Below are positions 48,170-62,897 of a stretch of DNA of 64,000 nt, one piece after another. Made by a program: the position numbers and the translations under genes. Source of the stretch: Globomyces pollinis-pini (lineage: Eukaryota > Chytridiomycota > Chytridiomycetes > Rhizophydiales > Globomycetaceae); the NCBI GenBank assembly GCA_025399215.1, contig MU621155.1:1-64000 (forward strand). Direction: 5' to 3'. The notes under the pieces were generated by a model. The model saw only the letters and a list, made by a program, of their open reading frames with translations, did not search any database and was not told the origin of the DNA. Every line of letters starts with the position of its first letter. Within the stretch, counting starts at the first letter, position 1.

Positions 48170-50819
48170 TTAACGCCCTTGGTTGCGTTCAACCTTTGGA
48201 CAGACAATTCCACATGGACGATACATCTTCAAAATAAAATGGCAATTTACAAGAGATTGACGAACAGCAAGTAAAAAGATAACTTCTCCATACGAAAACC
48301 GTAATGTGGAGTGAGTTCGTACCCAAAATCCCTTCCAGTTCGCTTGGATTTTGGTTGCTGCCAAATGTCTTGTTTTGACTTTTTGGAGCATAATTCGCTT
48401 TCGGGTGTAGTTTCTCCATGCTCGTTGGATGTGATAAGCTGCACACAGCCGTTTCAATTTATCACTATTCAGGTCAATATTGGTCGAATTTACCCTGATG
48501 CTACGAACAAGTCTCCAATCTTGCCAAGTTTCTCACGAATATCAGGTCGTAAAAGTGATCGCAGTTTATAGCCTGGTATTAAGCTACAATAGTTACCTCT
48601 GTAATTTCTTTGAACAACCGTTGCAGCATGGTTTTTCTATAAAATATCAGATGAATGTTGATTACAGCTCTATTTTGTCTAATTTCAACAAGACTGGAGT
48701 AGAGTGGTCGCCACCACTTGATAATTGTATTGACAGCAGTTTCCAAATCTAATATTAGAAAGATTATTCAATACCTTCCATTTTGGCTTGATACTTGGAT
48801 GCCAATGGTGAATTGCGGAACATATGCCAATGTCTCCACTTTTTTTGGATAGTTGAGGCAGCGTTGTGTAGATTTGGGATAGTTTGTTGATATATACAAC
48901 CTATCTTTAGAGTTGTAACTGTTACGTAGTAATGCAACCCAGATAAGCAATTTTCGTCTCCAACATTTTTGAATTTTAGCTGCTGCTAGATTTTTGACCT
49001 CTCTAATCTTTCTCAATTTCTTTCTAGCCATTCTCTGTATCACACATGCAGCAACATGTTGTTCTTTCCTGATTCTCTTTCGCATTTGCCTACCTTGATA
49101 TCTGCGATAAGCTAATTTCAGGTCAGGTATTAAACTTTGTTTACCTCTTTGTATCTTTGTTGCTGCCAAAGAACGACGATAAACGGAAGGAGGAAACTGT
49201 GAGAAACTCTTTGAAACTTCAGGTAACAGGGATATCTTGAAATAATTTTTTTCCAATGCCTACCCATATTATTGTACGCCAATTTTACATTATTGATTTT
49301 TTCATCTTCTTCTTGACTGGCGGAATCTTTTGCTTGAGGTCCATAGTCAAGAATGGAGAATTGATCTTGACCTATATAATTTAACACTTTTTAAGAAAAA
49401 AAAACCTTTGGTTAATATATGTTGATGAATTTGACACAGTGGGGTTGCATTTACAGAAAATGTGAAAGGTTTTGACCCAAAGTTGACCGTGAGTATTGCC
49501 CTTTCTTGTGCGAGCAACATATTTGGTGAGCACATCAAGGCAAATGCTGGAATGATATGATGCTTTGTGATTAAATAACTTTCTGATTAGGTATCAAAAT
49601 TTACCACTGTCTATTTTGCTCCTCTTTATTGAATAGCATCGCACCTCTTCCAAACGCTACAGGGCTGATAACCCCCTCTACAACTAAATGCGCACAACCA
49701 GCATATAAATCGATTAGGATTCCTATAGTTTTGATTATATTGTCTGTTGCTTTGTCTGATAAACTTTCCATAAAGCTACCATCAATCATGATAAAACTTA
49801 CTTGAATTCTACGCCATCTACAATAATACTTCCACTGGGTGTAAAGCCGAATGAATATAAGTCACTTCCAGGAGGTTTCAGCTTATTGCTGTTTGTTACT
49901 TTAATTGCACTAATCAACCCTATTATATATTAAATTCGAGCGAGCAGTATACCAGCCCTCCAATTGGCCTTTAATGGAACCGAAAATTCGTAATAGCATT
50001 TCATATCCTTATCTACTTTTCGGCACATCTGCTTCATTACATCCATTGTGAATTTATAGTCTAATTGTGAAGTTTCTTCACTAGTTCCAGACATGTCATA
50101 TCCTAATTGAAGTATACGTCTTTTAAGGATCTGTGGACCATATAAGGGGAAAGCGAGAACAGAAGCTTGTAGTTGGTGCGTTGGATGCAACACATCAACA
50201 ACTTTTGCCAAAAACTGGGCATAGGTGTAGTCGGTATCTCTATTTGGACCATCTTTTTCCATCAATTGTTCAAGGGATTGATCCATTATGTCCTTTATGA
50301 GAGCTTTGGCATACAGTTTGTTGGCCCAAGCACCAGATGTTGCACTGACACAATGGTACTCTGGATTTTTATCCATAACTTTGAACTCAAGTCGTGAAGG
50401 AGATATCATAACATGTGAATTGTTTCGTGGAGACTGCAAGCAAACCTTATTGTTAGAATTATATGATACTCATATACCTGATTGAAAAATCCAGGAATGT
50501 CCTCCAACTCACACATTCCAAAGTTGATTGCATCTTTGCATAATCGTGCCCAATTATACCTTTCAAATCCTTGGATAGATTCCAAATTGTTATTGGCAAT
50601 TATATCCCCAAATCTTCCAATCGTACCTGGCCTTAATAACACAGATAAGATGAAAATATCATACCCCGATTGAAACAAGAAACGTAAGTCCTTTTTGGTT
50701 TGTAATCTACGTTTCCAAATAAACTGGGTAAAATCTTCCTTATGAGTTTGCATTAACGTATTCAGCTCTGTTTCACAGTGATTTAGCAATATTATTAACG
50801 TACCCTTTTCATCCATCAT
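48170..50819 (-). CDS. SPRY-domain protein with multiple calmodulin-binding IQ motifs
   Basis: A dozen exons give about 780 residues. The first 270 have no known motif. A SPRY/B30.2-like domain follows: WRAGLISAIKVTNSNKLK, SDLYSFGFTPSGSIIVDG, FGRGAMLF, then LAQERAILTVNFGSKPFTF, where VNFG and PF are typical. The last 300 residues hold about six IQ motifs: ATKIQRAYRRYQGR, ACVIQRMARKKLRK, AAKIQKCWRRK, ATVVQRNYRGYKLR, AYHIQRAWRNYTRK, ATKIQANWKGFWVR.

IQ motifs bind calmodulin or centrin-like proteins, so a basal-body or Ca-responsive scaffold is plausible. Exon borders around 49200-49260 remain uncertain. The start lies one base from the stop of the next gene upstream. Confidence 0.75.
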
Positions 50820-50820
50820 T

Positions 50821-51232
50821 TTACTTTATCTTAGAAACAAATTCTAATACCTGAACAAACGTTTTTTCAAGCTCTGTTTTCTAACTGTGATATTAATAAT
50901 GGACATGACTGCTTCGACTCCAATTATTGAATATTCATCTTCCATTTTGGAATTGTCTGTTAACTCCTATGTACGTGTAAGTTGTATCAGAATAGTAACT
51001 TGTAACTCATTTAAATCTTGTGTTCTCCTGAATTTTACTTCTTGTTCTTGTAATTCGGCTAATTTTTTCATTAAGCTGCATAGTTCTTTGATTTGTTGCA
51101 ATTCCTTTTGATAGATGGTACGTCCAGCTTGTTTCCTTCTTCCTATCTGAGCTTTCCTGTTGTTTCTAACGATTAAAGATAATCATTAAACCTCGCAGCT
51201 GCTTTGAAGGTTTCAATTGTTAATTGATCCAT
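50821..51232 (-). CDS. Small coiled-coil protein
   Basis: Three introns (26, 33 and 29 nt) join to about 108 residues, from MDQLTIETFKAAARNNRKA to LEKTFVQVLEFVSKIK. The whole protein is helical and charged (TIYQKELQQIKELCSLMKK, LAELQEQEVKFRRTQDL). It is short and without a recognised family; proteins of this size and type occur in kinetochore, BLOC-like and centriolar complexes. The stop codon is followed by one base and then the ATG of the SPRY/IQ gene on the same strand. A read-through splice joining the two, using a 46-nt intron to GTLIILLNHC, is an alternative. Confidence 0.55.
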
Positions 51233-51336
51233 GGGATTTGCCTACAAATGCTCTGAGATTTTACGCGTTTGTCCCAATTACAATTGAAAATTACAAAAAT
51301 TTAAGATTAAAGATCGCAATTTAAATAATGCTGTCC

Positions 51337-53910
51337 TTATTGGTTAAGTTTTGATTCAAGCTCTGATAGTCCGTCCTGTCTAATCGTGAGCATTCGATGA
51401 ATCAAATACGAAGAGATAACCATTTCATAATCCAACACTATTGCCCATGAATAAGCCATTGGAAAATAATGGTCTTCATCTAAGGAAAAACAAAAGGTAA
51501 CAATTGAATTTATATGGATTTATTAATTGAGATTAAAACTATATCTTCAATAAACCCTTAGAATCTTCGTACATTCTTAAAATTAAGGTGCGCTCTTCCT
51601 GAGATACTAATCGGACAGAGTTTTGCATATCCTTCCAAACCTCGATTTTCAATTGTATACGATTAAGTTGGGATTGTACTAATTCTTTAATAGATACTTC
51701 AATTTCAAGTTGTGATTGTTGAGATAATTGTTTGGCTTTATCTAATACTTTTTGGAAAGCATTGATGGTCACGTCTAGATTCATCTCTTGTAATTCTTTG
51801 GCCGATAGGTTCAAACGAGTAGTTAGTAATTGAAGTCCAACTTTAGCGGCTTCAGCACCTAATCCTGGATGAACACAGTTTGTCAGAATATTAATTAATG
51901 ACATTAAAGGGTTTTCTGCTGATCCAATTATTTCATTCAACATACTGGGAACATCTTTTACCGATCTTTCCAATAATGATGTGCCTAATTGAGCAAACTT
52001 TTGTATGCATTCATGTTTTGGCTTTTCTAATCTAATCGAAATTTGTTCCCAATCATCTCCTATTTCTTCCAGTGAAAGTAATAATTTATAAACATCAGTG
52101 TCATTCCATTCCGAAAAGTCTTCTGCTAAAGAATAAGAACTGATACCCAAAGAACATCCATATCTGAGTTGGAAATGTTTGCTTGTATATTCAAAAGGGA
52201 AGTTGCCCGTTTCAAAGCAATGGAAACAAACTTTATAATCTTCATTGGCGACCAAATGGTAATGACCCACTAAGCAATCCTTTTTACATCTAACACATCT
52301 TAAAGGACTTATTATAACTTCCGGGCATGCTTCGTATAGCACTCCATATTGTATTGCATCCAACTCAACTTTACCCGTCAGTGCTTTGTAAACTTCGTCT
52401 GAACTATAAGGTGGCTAAAAAGATATTAGGTAGCATATCTCCTTACCTCGAAATTGATTAATTTCATATGGATCAATAGCTGATAGATCACATACAAGAG
52501 AAGGCCATCAATATTAGGGGCATAAACACGCAAGTCGGCAAACTTTATGTGACGAAATGGATCTTTTGAATAGAGGGGCATTACTATTTTTGCCAAATGG
52601 AGAAATTCTTCTTTTGCATGAAACCCATACTGTAACAGAAATGTATCCTGCTCGTGAGTCAATTTGATATCAGTAGTAGTATCTTCTGCACTCTCCGCTT
52701 CAGAAGTCCATTTATCGTATTCATTTGACAAATTTCCAATAACACCATTCACAAGTGGTTCAAATTCATGCCTTTTAAATTTTAGTGGTAGTCTACGATC
52801 CAAATTCACACTAGTTACTGTTGGCCAAACTTCTGGACCATCAAGTATGGATGCAATTAGTGGTGGTGCATCACCAATAAGTGAATCAATCTCATCTTGA
52901 TCAACCACAGAGTTAGGACCAGCTGGAGAGTCTCTTTCTGAATTATTTTCCAAATCAAATACATAATCTTGATCATTGTCATTGGTTTTGGAACCATCCT
53001 CATCTCCACTAACATCAAGATATTCTTCCTCTTCAAAGTCATTCTGTAACTCTTCCACTACACTCGTATGTAGGCTGTAGTCATCTTCATACATCCACTC
53101 GTTGAAAGTGTTGCAATCCTGGATCCATCGAACACTAACATAGTATGGAAGTTCTTTACGTTGCTGTAACTATTTAAAGGTCCAAAATTACCTCTGGTTG
53201 TCCATAAGAGGAATGTTCCTGTATGTAAAGATCTTCGACGTTTGGCTTGAAACTAAGTTATGATTTAACCATCGATAATAATTACCAGTTGTGTAGTATC
53301 ACATAGCCATTTGATTTTGCCAAAACTATAGATTGATAGGAGGATTTGACCTCCGAAGAAGTTTTCGACTAATTGGTAAACATCTTTATTGACTGCTTAC
53401 CACAACGTGAGTTACTTCAGCATTGAATTTGTTTGATATCTCTCCACCAAGTTTTTGGGCAATATTAGTGTAATTATCCCTTTCTGAAAATGATATCGAA
53501 CTAGAGAAGTATATTCTAGGTTGTTTCCAGAATCCTTTGGATATCAATAAATCTACAATCTGTTGAATGGTATTTGATGCATCAGAAAATGGTGCTATTT
53601 TCCAATACAAAGGACTAAAGTCCAAATTTTGTAAACAATATATCAATATCGTATGTACAGGTCCGTTTGGTTCTAGTTTCCACAAAAGCCTGGAAGGAAT
53701 TCGACCCGTCTGCTCTTTTTGGAATACTATCAAGTTCAAAACGAATTCAGCTAGATCAGTAACAGAAACATTGGTCGCTAATTTGTCCTTTAATAATTGA
53801 AAGGATCTAGTTGATGATTTGAGATAGTTTGGTAAATTCATGGGTATTTGATTCAAAGTAAAAACTACACATTGATGCAACCCAACATATGCGAATGGAT
53901 AATGTACCAT
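51337..53910 (-). CDS. SWI3: SWI/SNF core subunit (SWI3/SMARCC-type)
   Basis: About 785 residues from six exons. The N-terminal module of SMARCC is seen (KLATNVSVTDLAEFVLNL, KQPRIYFSSSISFSERDNY, LGGEISNKFNAEVTHVV, then YVSVRWIQDCNTFNEWMYE). An acidic linker follows, then a degenerate SWIRM (FADLRVYAPNIDGLLLYVI, HMKLINFE), a ZZ-like zinc cluster (LRCVRCKKDCLVGHYHL, CFHC), a SANT-like region (FSEWNDTDVYKLLLSLEEI, DDWEQISIRLEK), and the conserved NPLMSLINILTNCVHPGLG with a C-terminal coiled coil.

The last exon (ending SELESKLNQ) is separated by an intron of about 82 nt. The start may instead be an ATG at 53914 with a 44-nt intron four bases in. Chromatin remodelling role by homology. Confidence 0.85.
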
Positions 53911-54017
53911 CCATATACGTTAAGTTCAAATAAAAGTTCGGATGCTTCAATTGTAATGCATCGAATGGATTAGAATCAAAAATGATGAATACAAATTATA
54001 TTAACTTCCAAGTTCAG

Positions 54018-55365
54018 CTAGTAGCCATAATACGATCTCTCTTTCCGCTCCTCTCCTAAATTTGGAGTAGGTGCCCTTTTTCTTTTCTCGCCGGCAGACT
54101 TTGAGGGGAACGATGGAAACAAGTCGGGATCTTTGGGAAGTGGATTCTCAGTAAAGAATGGATGTTGAAGGGCTTCAGCAGCTGATATTCGCTCTTCCTA
54201 CAAAAGAGATTAATTCAAGTAAATAATCAAAGAGTGATGTCAGAATTGATTAAAATGTAGTGATTCAATTTTACTGGGTCATAAATGAGTAATTGCTTCA
54301 TTAAGTCTATTCCATTGGGGCTAAGATGTGGGAACTTTTCTTTCAAGTCTTTAATTGGATGCATAGCAAACTTCAGAGTCTTTGAATTGGGTAAAGATGA
54401 GAAGCCTGGCCAAATTCTATCTGTAGGTGTCCCAAGAAATTGGAATATCTAATATAAATTGAAGAATTGTGTTCACCTTCGTCAGTTGATCTATTTCACC
54501 TTTCCCGCATAAAAGAGGTGTATTATTCAATAATTCTCCAAAGATACAGCCAATAGACCACATGTCTACTGCAGTAGTGTAATTGGTTACTCCAAGCAAC
54601 AATTCTGGTGCACTTGCCCATGTTACATATCAACGCTTACCGATACCATAATGTGACTACTAGTTGGGTCATGTTTCCCAATGGGCTACCATAACGTCTG
54701 GCTAATCCGAAATCCGCTACTTTAATTTGTCCTCTTATACCTTTAGGAGAATAAAGCATACCGGTTATTCATTAACAAATTAGATGATTTCAAATCTCTA
54801 GAAAACAATTAATAAAAACAAATATGCTATAGTAGAAGTGTGTAAGGTAATGCAGATTTTGATTATTTACAACTAACCTATGGATAATCCAGTTCCGATG
54901 CAAACAGTCAATAGCGGATAGCAGTTGCTTCAGCAATGTTTTTACTTCCGAAATCAGAAATGGAGACTGCATGTCATCCATCAACGATTTGAGGTCATGA
55001 TCCAAGTATTCCATAGCAATAAAAATACAAAGAATTAATCAACTATACTGATACTGATTTAATGAGCTAGTAGCAACAATTTCCAATACTTTGACGACAT
55101 TTGGGTGGTCGATTAACTTTAATGTATGAATCTCTCTTAGTGAGGTTATTGGAAATCCATCTTTTTCATTCTCTAATTTCAGCTTTTTTAATGCGACGAT
55201 ATCATTTGTATCTTTATCCTTTGCTCTATAGACTATTCCATACGAACCTTCTTCAATTCGATTTAATTTTTCATAATTGTCTACACTTCTTAAGGCAGAT
55301 AAACTAGGTCCAATCAAGCAGTGAGAGACTTTCGATTTGATTTTGGGTGTAAGATCTTTGTTCAT
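54018..55365 (-). CDS. CDK11: CDK11/PITSLRE-type cyclin-dependent kinase
   Basis: Eight or so exons give about 350 residues. Motifs: [38 protein letters not shown] with the GFPITSLRE that matches the PITSLRE class, [70 protein letters not shown], and a C-terminal lobe ending [22 protein letters not shown]11 and CDK10 are close; FGLARxYGSP and PLPxDPxLFPxxP favour CDK11, which acts in pre-mRNA splicing and transcription.

One intron (about 77 nt near 54200-54277) is longer than usual. The long N-terminal RE-rich region of animal CDK11 is absent. An extra 5' exon is possible. Confidence 0.9.
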
Positions 55366-55656
55366 ATCCTATAAAAAAATTTGTCTTTAGAAGAGAAACA
55401 GTTTAAGAATGAGGTTTTTACAAACAAAATTCATAGAAAACAGTTCATCAAGTAAACAAGTTACTAAGAGTATTAAAATAAGCTAAACAATTCACGAAAT
55501 CAAAGTGATAATTTACTTAATACTAATCAATTAGTAGAAAACAAATGGATAGATATCCTAAAATAATCTACAAAAGACTCTTAGTGTGTGTTCGTTCTTT
55601 CAGGTTGTTTTTTAGTTGCTCTCTTTTACGCGACTCACTGCTTTATTTCTTCTTCA

Positions 55657-57984
<2,328 letters not shown>

Positions 57985-58124
57985 ATTTTGAATACTAATA
58001 AATCACTTCTTCAAATTATATTGCAATTTCATTCAATAGAACCTTTGCTTTCACTCGTTTATACTCCATTTATGATCCATCTGCATTAATTCTATAAGTA
58101 TTTTCCTAGAGATTTAATTCAAAG

Positions 58125-58337
58125 TCAACAGAAAACCTCTAAAATCTCCTCCAATCTATCTTGAACTTGACCAACTTTTGCAGCATCTATAAACAAATGT
58201 GTATCATCCAAATCTTCAAAAATAAATTTCATGGTGGTATCCAAGTCAAGGATAATGGTTTTAACTGCTTGATCACTGCTAACTGAATCAAATTCATTTT
58301 ACCATTCCAATAAGACTCCTTTGATTGCCTTCACCAT
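58125..58337 (-). CDS. TFB5: TFIIH subunit Tfb5 (GTF2H5/TTDA)
   Basis: A 62-residue protein in two exons, joined by a 27-nt intron. It starts MVKAIKGVLLEC and continues DQAVKTIILDLDT, FIFEDLDDTHLFID, VGQVQDRLEEILEVFC. The MV...KGVL.ECD...K......D and F.EDLDDTH.F pattern is the whole Tfb5 fold, the smallest TFIIH subunit, needed for repair and for stability of the Tfb2/Tfb5 pair. Neither exon is long enough to stand out alone; homology fixes both frame and intron. It lies in the gap between ARHGAP39-like and NOPCHAP1, on the opposite strand. Confidence 0.9.
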
Positions 58338-58457
58338 TCACTTCAAAATTTGAAGAAATTATTTTCAAACTCTACTTTAAGGTAAAGACAATTCATTAAC
58401 TGTTTTGGTTTTTATTTCATTATATTACATTCTTATGGAGTTGTATTTACATTTTAG

Positions 58458-59083
58458 ATGAAGGAACAGGAATCAAGTATTGGGAAGAAACATTCAACGA
58501 CAGTATCAAAGAAATCCAAACAACCTATAGAAAATACCAAAGTCACTAGATCTAAAGAATCCAAACAACATACTACTAAATGTAATCATACAAACTTTTT
58601 CGTCAGAGTTGTATTATCACTCAATTCATCTATTTACTTTAAATCATTAATTGTCATATAGTCATCGAAAGTCTGTTGGTCGACAAGTCCACTATTTCAA
58701 AGATGGAAAAGCCAAAGATTGAAAGAGTAATGCCAAGTTCAGGTACGGCAATTATGCTTACAAAAGTGCTGGATAGACTAAAGAATTTCTTGCCAGAACT
58801 AAAATCATCCAATGAAAAACTACTGAATGCAATAAATAAATCAGATTATGATATTGAAAAAATAGACAACTCAGATGATGAACATATTGAAATGGTATAC
58901 AAGTGATAGTTAAACCTTTTATAGAATCTGGATTTGGGTGTATTCGACGTAGAGTACAAAGAAAAAGAAATCGAAGAGCATGATATTAAGATCACCAATC
59001 TTAATACCATTTCAAAAACCTTAAAGGGCAAGCAACCACTTATACAAGATGTATCTGACGTTGATGATGTTGATGATAAATGA
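58458..59083 (+). CDS. NOPCHAP1: NOPCHAP1-type box C/D snoRNP assembly chaperone (DUF4598)
   Basis: Three exons give about 170 residues. The first exon is basic (KKHSTTVSKKSKQPIENTK). The conserved core is TKVLDRLKNFLPELKSSNE followed by an acidic run (NSDDEHIEMNLDLGVFDV), matching the fVLDRvqxFLPxlxxAN and IEMnLxLGVf pattern of NOPCHAP1. It ends VDDVDDK. In human cells NOPCHAP1 links NOP58 to the R2TP complex during snoRNP assembly. One intron is about 79 nt with a second ATG-rich portion, the other 30 nt. Together with MRD1 it indicates nucleolar RNA genes in this window. Confidence 0.75.
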
Positions 59084-59341
59084 TATCACTCAATTTCATA
59101 TGAAATTTTACTTATCATATAAGCTTGAAGCGTTTAATAAATTGCTAATAGTGAAATATAATCAATGAATTTTGAATCCAATTTCAGAAATAAAATCAAT
59201 GAAGTTCTTGATGCTTTACTCTCTAGTTTAGTTTTAAAAGATACGTTCACGAGCAATAGTCATTCATTGCCATGTGCTTTAATTTAATAGATAAATGAAA
59301 TGGTGAAAAGCTCGTCGCGTTTTGTAACCTAAGTTATCTGT

Positions 59342-61008
59342 ATGGCAACCACTGATTTAGAAACCCACCAGAGAAACCTTGCATTGGTTTATCGAATAAG
59401 TGATACTGGACCTCAGCTATTGAAAGATGTTCTTGATAGTCTGGGTATGCACAGTAATAATTTAAAACGATATAGGATGGGTTCCATACAATGAACTAGA
59501 TGCTCCATATTGGAATTTACAATGGAAAGGTTATCATTCCTGGTTAATTTGTAGGTTCTCGATTTAAAAAGTCTGACTATGAATCATGTCAACTCTATCA
59601 ACGTTTAAATCACTTTCCAAACACAGCTATTCTAACAAAGAAAGTAGAAGTGTTTTATTAAAGTTAGGACTCGTTGTTTCGTTTGTTGAAAACAATGAAG
59701 TGTATCTATGGATCCGCATACGATTTCTTTCCACTTTCATTTTGTGTTCCCACAGAGTACAAAAAGGTAGTACAAACTAACTAAAATTATAGTTTCTCAG
59801 GCATTTTCAAAATACCGAAGATAATCAAAAAAAGGTAACCGTATTTATCTTATGTGCAGGATGTGTGGATTTGTAAACCGACAGATTTAAGTAGAGGACG
59901 AGGGATATTTGTATTTAGAGAGTTGCATGAGTTGTCTTATGATTGCAGGTATAACTTTGACGGAGCTCTAAAAGAATTCATCTAGTGCTATGGTTCAAAA
60001 GTATATTCCAAATCCGCTTTTGATTTCAGGCTACAAGTTTGACATGAGATGGTAAATATTATTGTAACTAATATTTAATAATAGCTATGTGTTGGTTCGT
60101 TCATATGATCCACTGATAGTATATCTGTACCAAGATGGTTTGGCTCGGTTTGCTACAGTAACTATCAGAGTATTAAGAATAGGAACCATTTGATTTGACT
60201 TCACTACGAAATGTCTTTTCACATTTAACAAACACTTCGATCAATAAGCTGTCACCAACTCTGAATGCTGATAAGGAAGATGTTGGGCCAGGATGTAAAT
60301 GGAACTTTGAAAAGTTAAAAGACCATTTACAATCAAGAGATATTGATTTTGAAAATATTTGGAATAGGTATTTAATTCAGAATCTCACTATATTTCCATA
60401 GGATTAAAGGATTAGTTTTGTTAACTTTGCTTCCTGTCAGTCAAGAAATCCCCAAAATGCCAAGGGGATGTTTTGAACTGTATGGATTTGGTAGTTAATT
60501 AGATGGTTAAACAGTAGATATTCTTATTGACGATGAGCAAAAGCCATGGATATTAGAGGTGAATCTTAGTCCTGCCTTGACAGCTGATACGGACGTTGAT
60601 TTGGAAGTAAAGAAGGTATGCTGCGTACTGTTGTACTAATGCAATAGCCTCTGTTGAGGGATACCATGTTTTTACTAGATGTATCCGCGGAAGATGGAGT
60701 ACATGCCTGTAATGACTATAAGGTTTGGATGTTTTATTAAAATATCAATTAGAGGAGCAAAATGCCAATCCCAAAACGATCTAGACAGCGAACTAGTACT
60801 CCTCCAAGTACACCACCTAAATTACAGCCGTTGTGGAGTCCATCCAAGTGTGGTGGATTCCATAAAATATTTCCACATAATGATATTCAATCCAAACAAA
60901 ATCCTTTACCAAAAGTTGGTGAAGTAAGTTTTACAAGTTATTGATTCTTAGCCTGGTATGAAATCTTTGATTCAAGAGATTAAAAAACGGTTCTTTGTTC
61001 CAAAATAG
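59342..61008 (+). CDS. Tubulin-tyrosine ligase-like (TTLL) glutamylase/glycylase, TTLL2-like
   Basis: About 420 residues from a dozen exons. Motifs: [88 protein letters not shown] (the ATP-grasp KP..RGRGI loop), [40 protein letters not shown], and the Mg-binding end [19 protein letters not shown]. This is the TTL domain with the K+ and N-S-P active residues intact. [15 protein letters not shown] is closest to TTLL2.

Likely modifies axonemal tubulin. The C-terminal tail ([16 protein letters not shown]) is basic. It is convergent with MNS1, another axonemal gene, 100 bp away. Confidence 0.88.
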
Positions 61009-61108
61009 CCAAATGAAATGAATAAAAAAACCTTAGATAGTTGCTATTGATCAAAATTTTATTTGTACTTTCAATTCTACAATACTCTGAGACATGAAAT
61101 TCGCCATA

Positions 61109-62897
61109 TTATATTGTGCCAAATTTCTTTTTGAATTCTTGATCAAATAAATCAAGATCTTTTTTGTCTCGTAAAACACCCTATGTCATTAACAATTATT
61201 GCTTAATTACTTTTGGTAGAAATCCTGCCAACTTTGATGCATGCTCTCTGAGTAATCTCTGTCTTTCTTGTTCGATAACTTCTGCCTTATAACGTGCAAT
61301 TTCAATCTCAATGTTTTCGAGTCGTTTCCTTTCATCATCTTCAACTTTGGCAAGTCTTCGTCTTTCTTCAACAAGAGCATCAACTGCTTTGCGGTGCTCT
61401 AGTTGTTTCATACGACGAACAGACTGTTTCATTTGTTCAATGCGATCATCTTCAGCGAATTTCTGCATAAGCTTTACAAGTTATGTTTAACCAATCGATT
61501 ACCTTCTCGCGGAAGATTTCTTCATCTCGACGCTCTTGTTGGAGACGAAGTTTCTTGTCAGCAACTTGCGCTTGATATGCATCGATAGTCTCCAATCGTT
61601 TACGTATTCTATTCTGAAGAACCTCATGCTCTTTCTTTCTGGCCAATGCTTCTTGCTCCTCTTGTGCCAAGTCAATCCTCAAGTTTTCTAATTCTGACTT
61701 GAGACGCTCTTGGTTTTCAATTTCAGCAGCAAGCTAGATGTTATGATAGAGAAATATACTTTGTCATATATCGCGTCTTTTCCAGCTTCCAATGTTTTCT
61801 TTTTCGTGACAGCTTTGTCTTCTCTCTCCTTTTGTAATTTAGCAAACTCCAAAATCTTTTGATTTTCTTCTTCTTGCAATCGCTTCTCTTCAGCTTTCCA
61901 TTCTTCTCTTTCTTTCATGAAGTTTTCAATGAATAATTTAGTTTCGTGTTGTTTATCTAATCTCAATTTTGCTTCCCTAACAATGTTATTAAGATGTGAA
62001 GTAAGATATTTTCATGAGATAGTAATGAAAAGCGTGTGTATGATTTTTTTACCTTTCGTTTTCAAGCAAAATTTTCTTGACAATATTATCAACCATCTCT
62101 TTTTCTTTAAGGAAGCGTTCATAATCTTCCCGCTTCTTTTGTTCGTTCTCTTCAAGTTGGGCATGTAATGCTTCATGGTATTCGACTGAGCGCTCCTGGT
62201 TCTTCTTTTGATGTTCTAACTCTTCCAACTCTTCCTTTTCAGCCTGTGCTTTGAATTTGGCATCTAATAATGCATCTTTTGCCTTCGAGTTTTAAATTTT
62301 GCAAATTATACCTTTGCTTTTTCCATTAAAAGCTCCTTTTCTTTTAGTTGTAGAGATCGTTCTTTGTTCATATATGCGTGATTTAGCTTTTTTTCCAAAT
62401 CTCTTAATTCAATGCTATTCTCTCTGATAGATTGTCGTAATTTTTGGTCACGTACTTGACTTTGATGATACAGTTGCATTTCTCGTACCAATTCTTCCTC
62501 TTTTTGTAAATCTTCAGCAATTTTTTTGGTTCTTTGTTGTTCCTGATAATGAATAACAATATCCAAATACATCGATATAAGTTTGGACAATCTTTTTCTC
62601 TGTTTCTTGTAGTTCAGTCTGTCTCAGTCTTCTAAAATGATCCACACGATTGTCCGATTGAATTGTTGTGAGTAATAGAGTGTCGTAATTTAATCTAATC
62701 AAGGTAAGATAATAAATTTGAGATACTCTTTGATGATATCCTGTCTGTTTTCCTGCTTTCTTCTCGTATCTGCCTCTCTCTTTTCCAACGCAACTAACCA
62801 TAAAAATTCAATAATGAAAACCTTCACCATTAGTTTAATAATGATTACCTAACGCATTAATGAATCGATAGATCCAAACCTCTTCTTGCTTTTGCAT
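61109..62897 (-). CDS. MNS1: MNS1-type axonemal microtubule inner protein (TPH domain)
   Basis: About 490 residues, almost entirely charged coiled coil, from a dozen exons. I start at MQKQEEVWIYRFINALV (62897), joined through a 55-nt intron to ALEKREADTRRKQENRQ. The TPH domain is clear: EFAKLQKEREDKAV, QKFAEDDRIEQMKQSVRRM, KQLEHRKAVDALVEERRRL, LLREHASKLAGFLPKGVL, and the end KDLDLFDQEFKKKFGTI. These match meiosis-specific nuclear structural protein 1, a filament inside axonemal doublets. Presence of this gene implies a motile cilium or flagellum at some stage of the life cycle. Confidence 0.9.
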
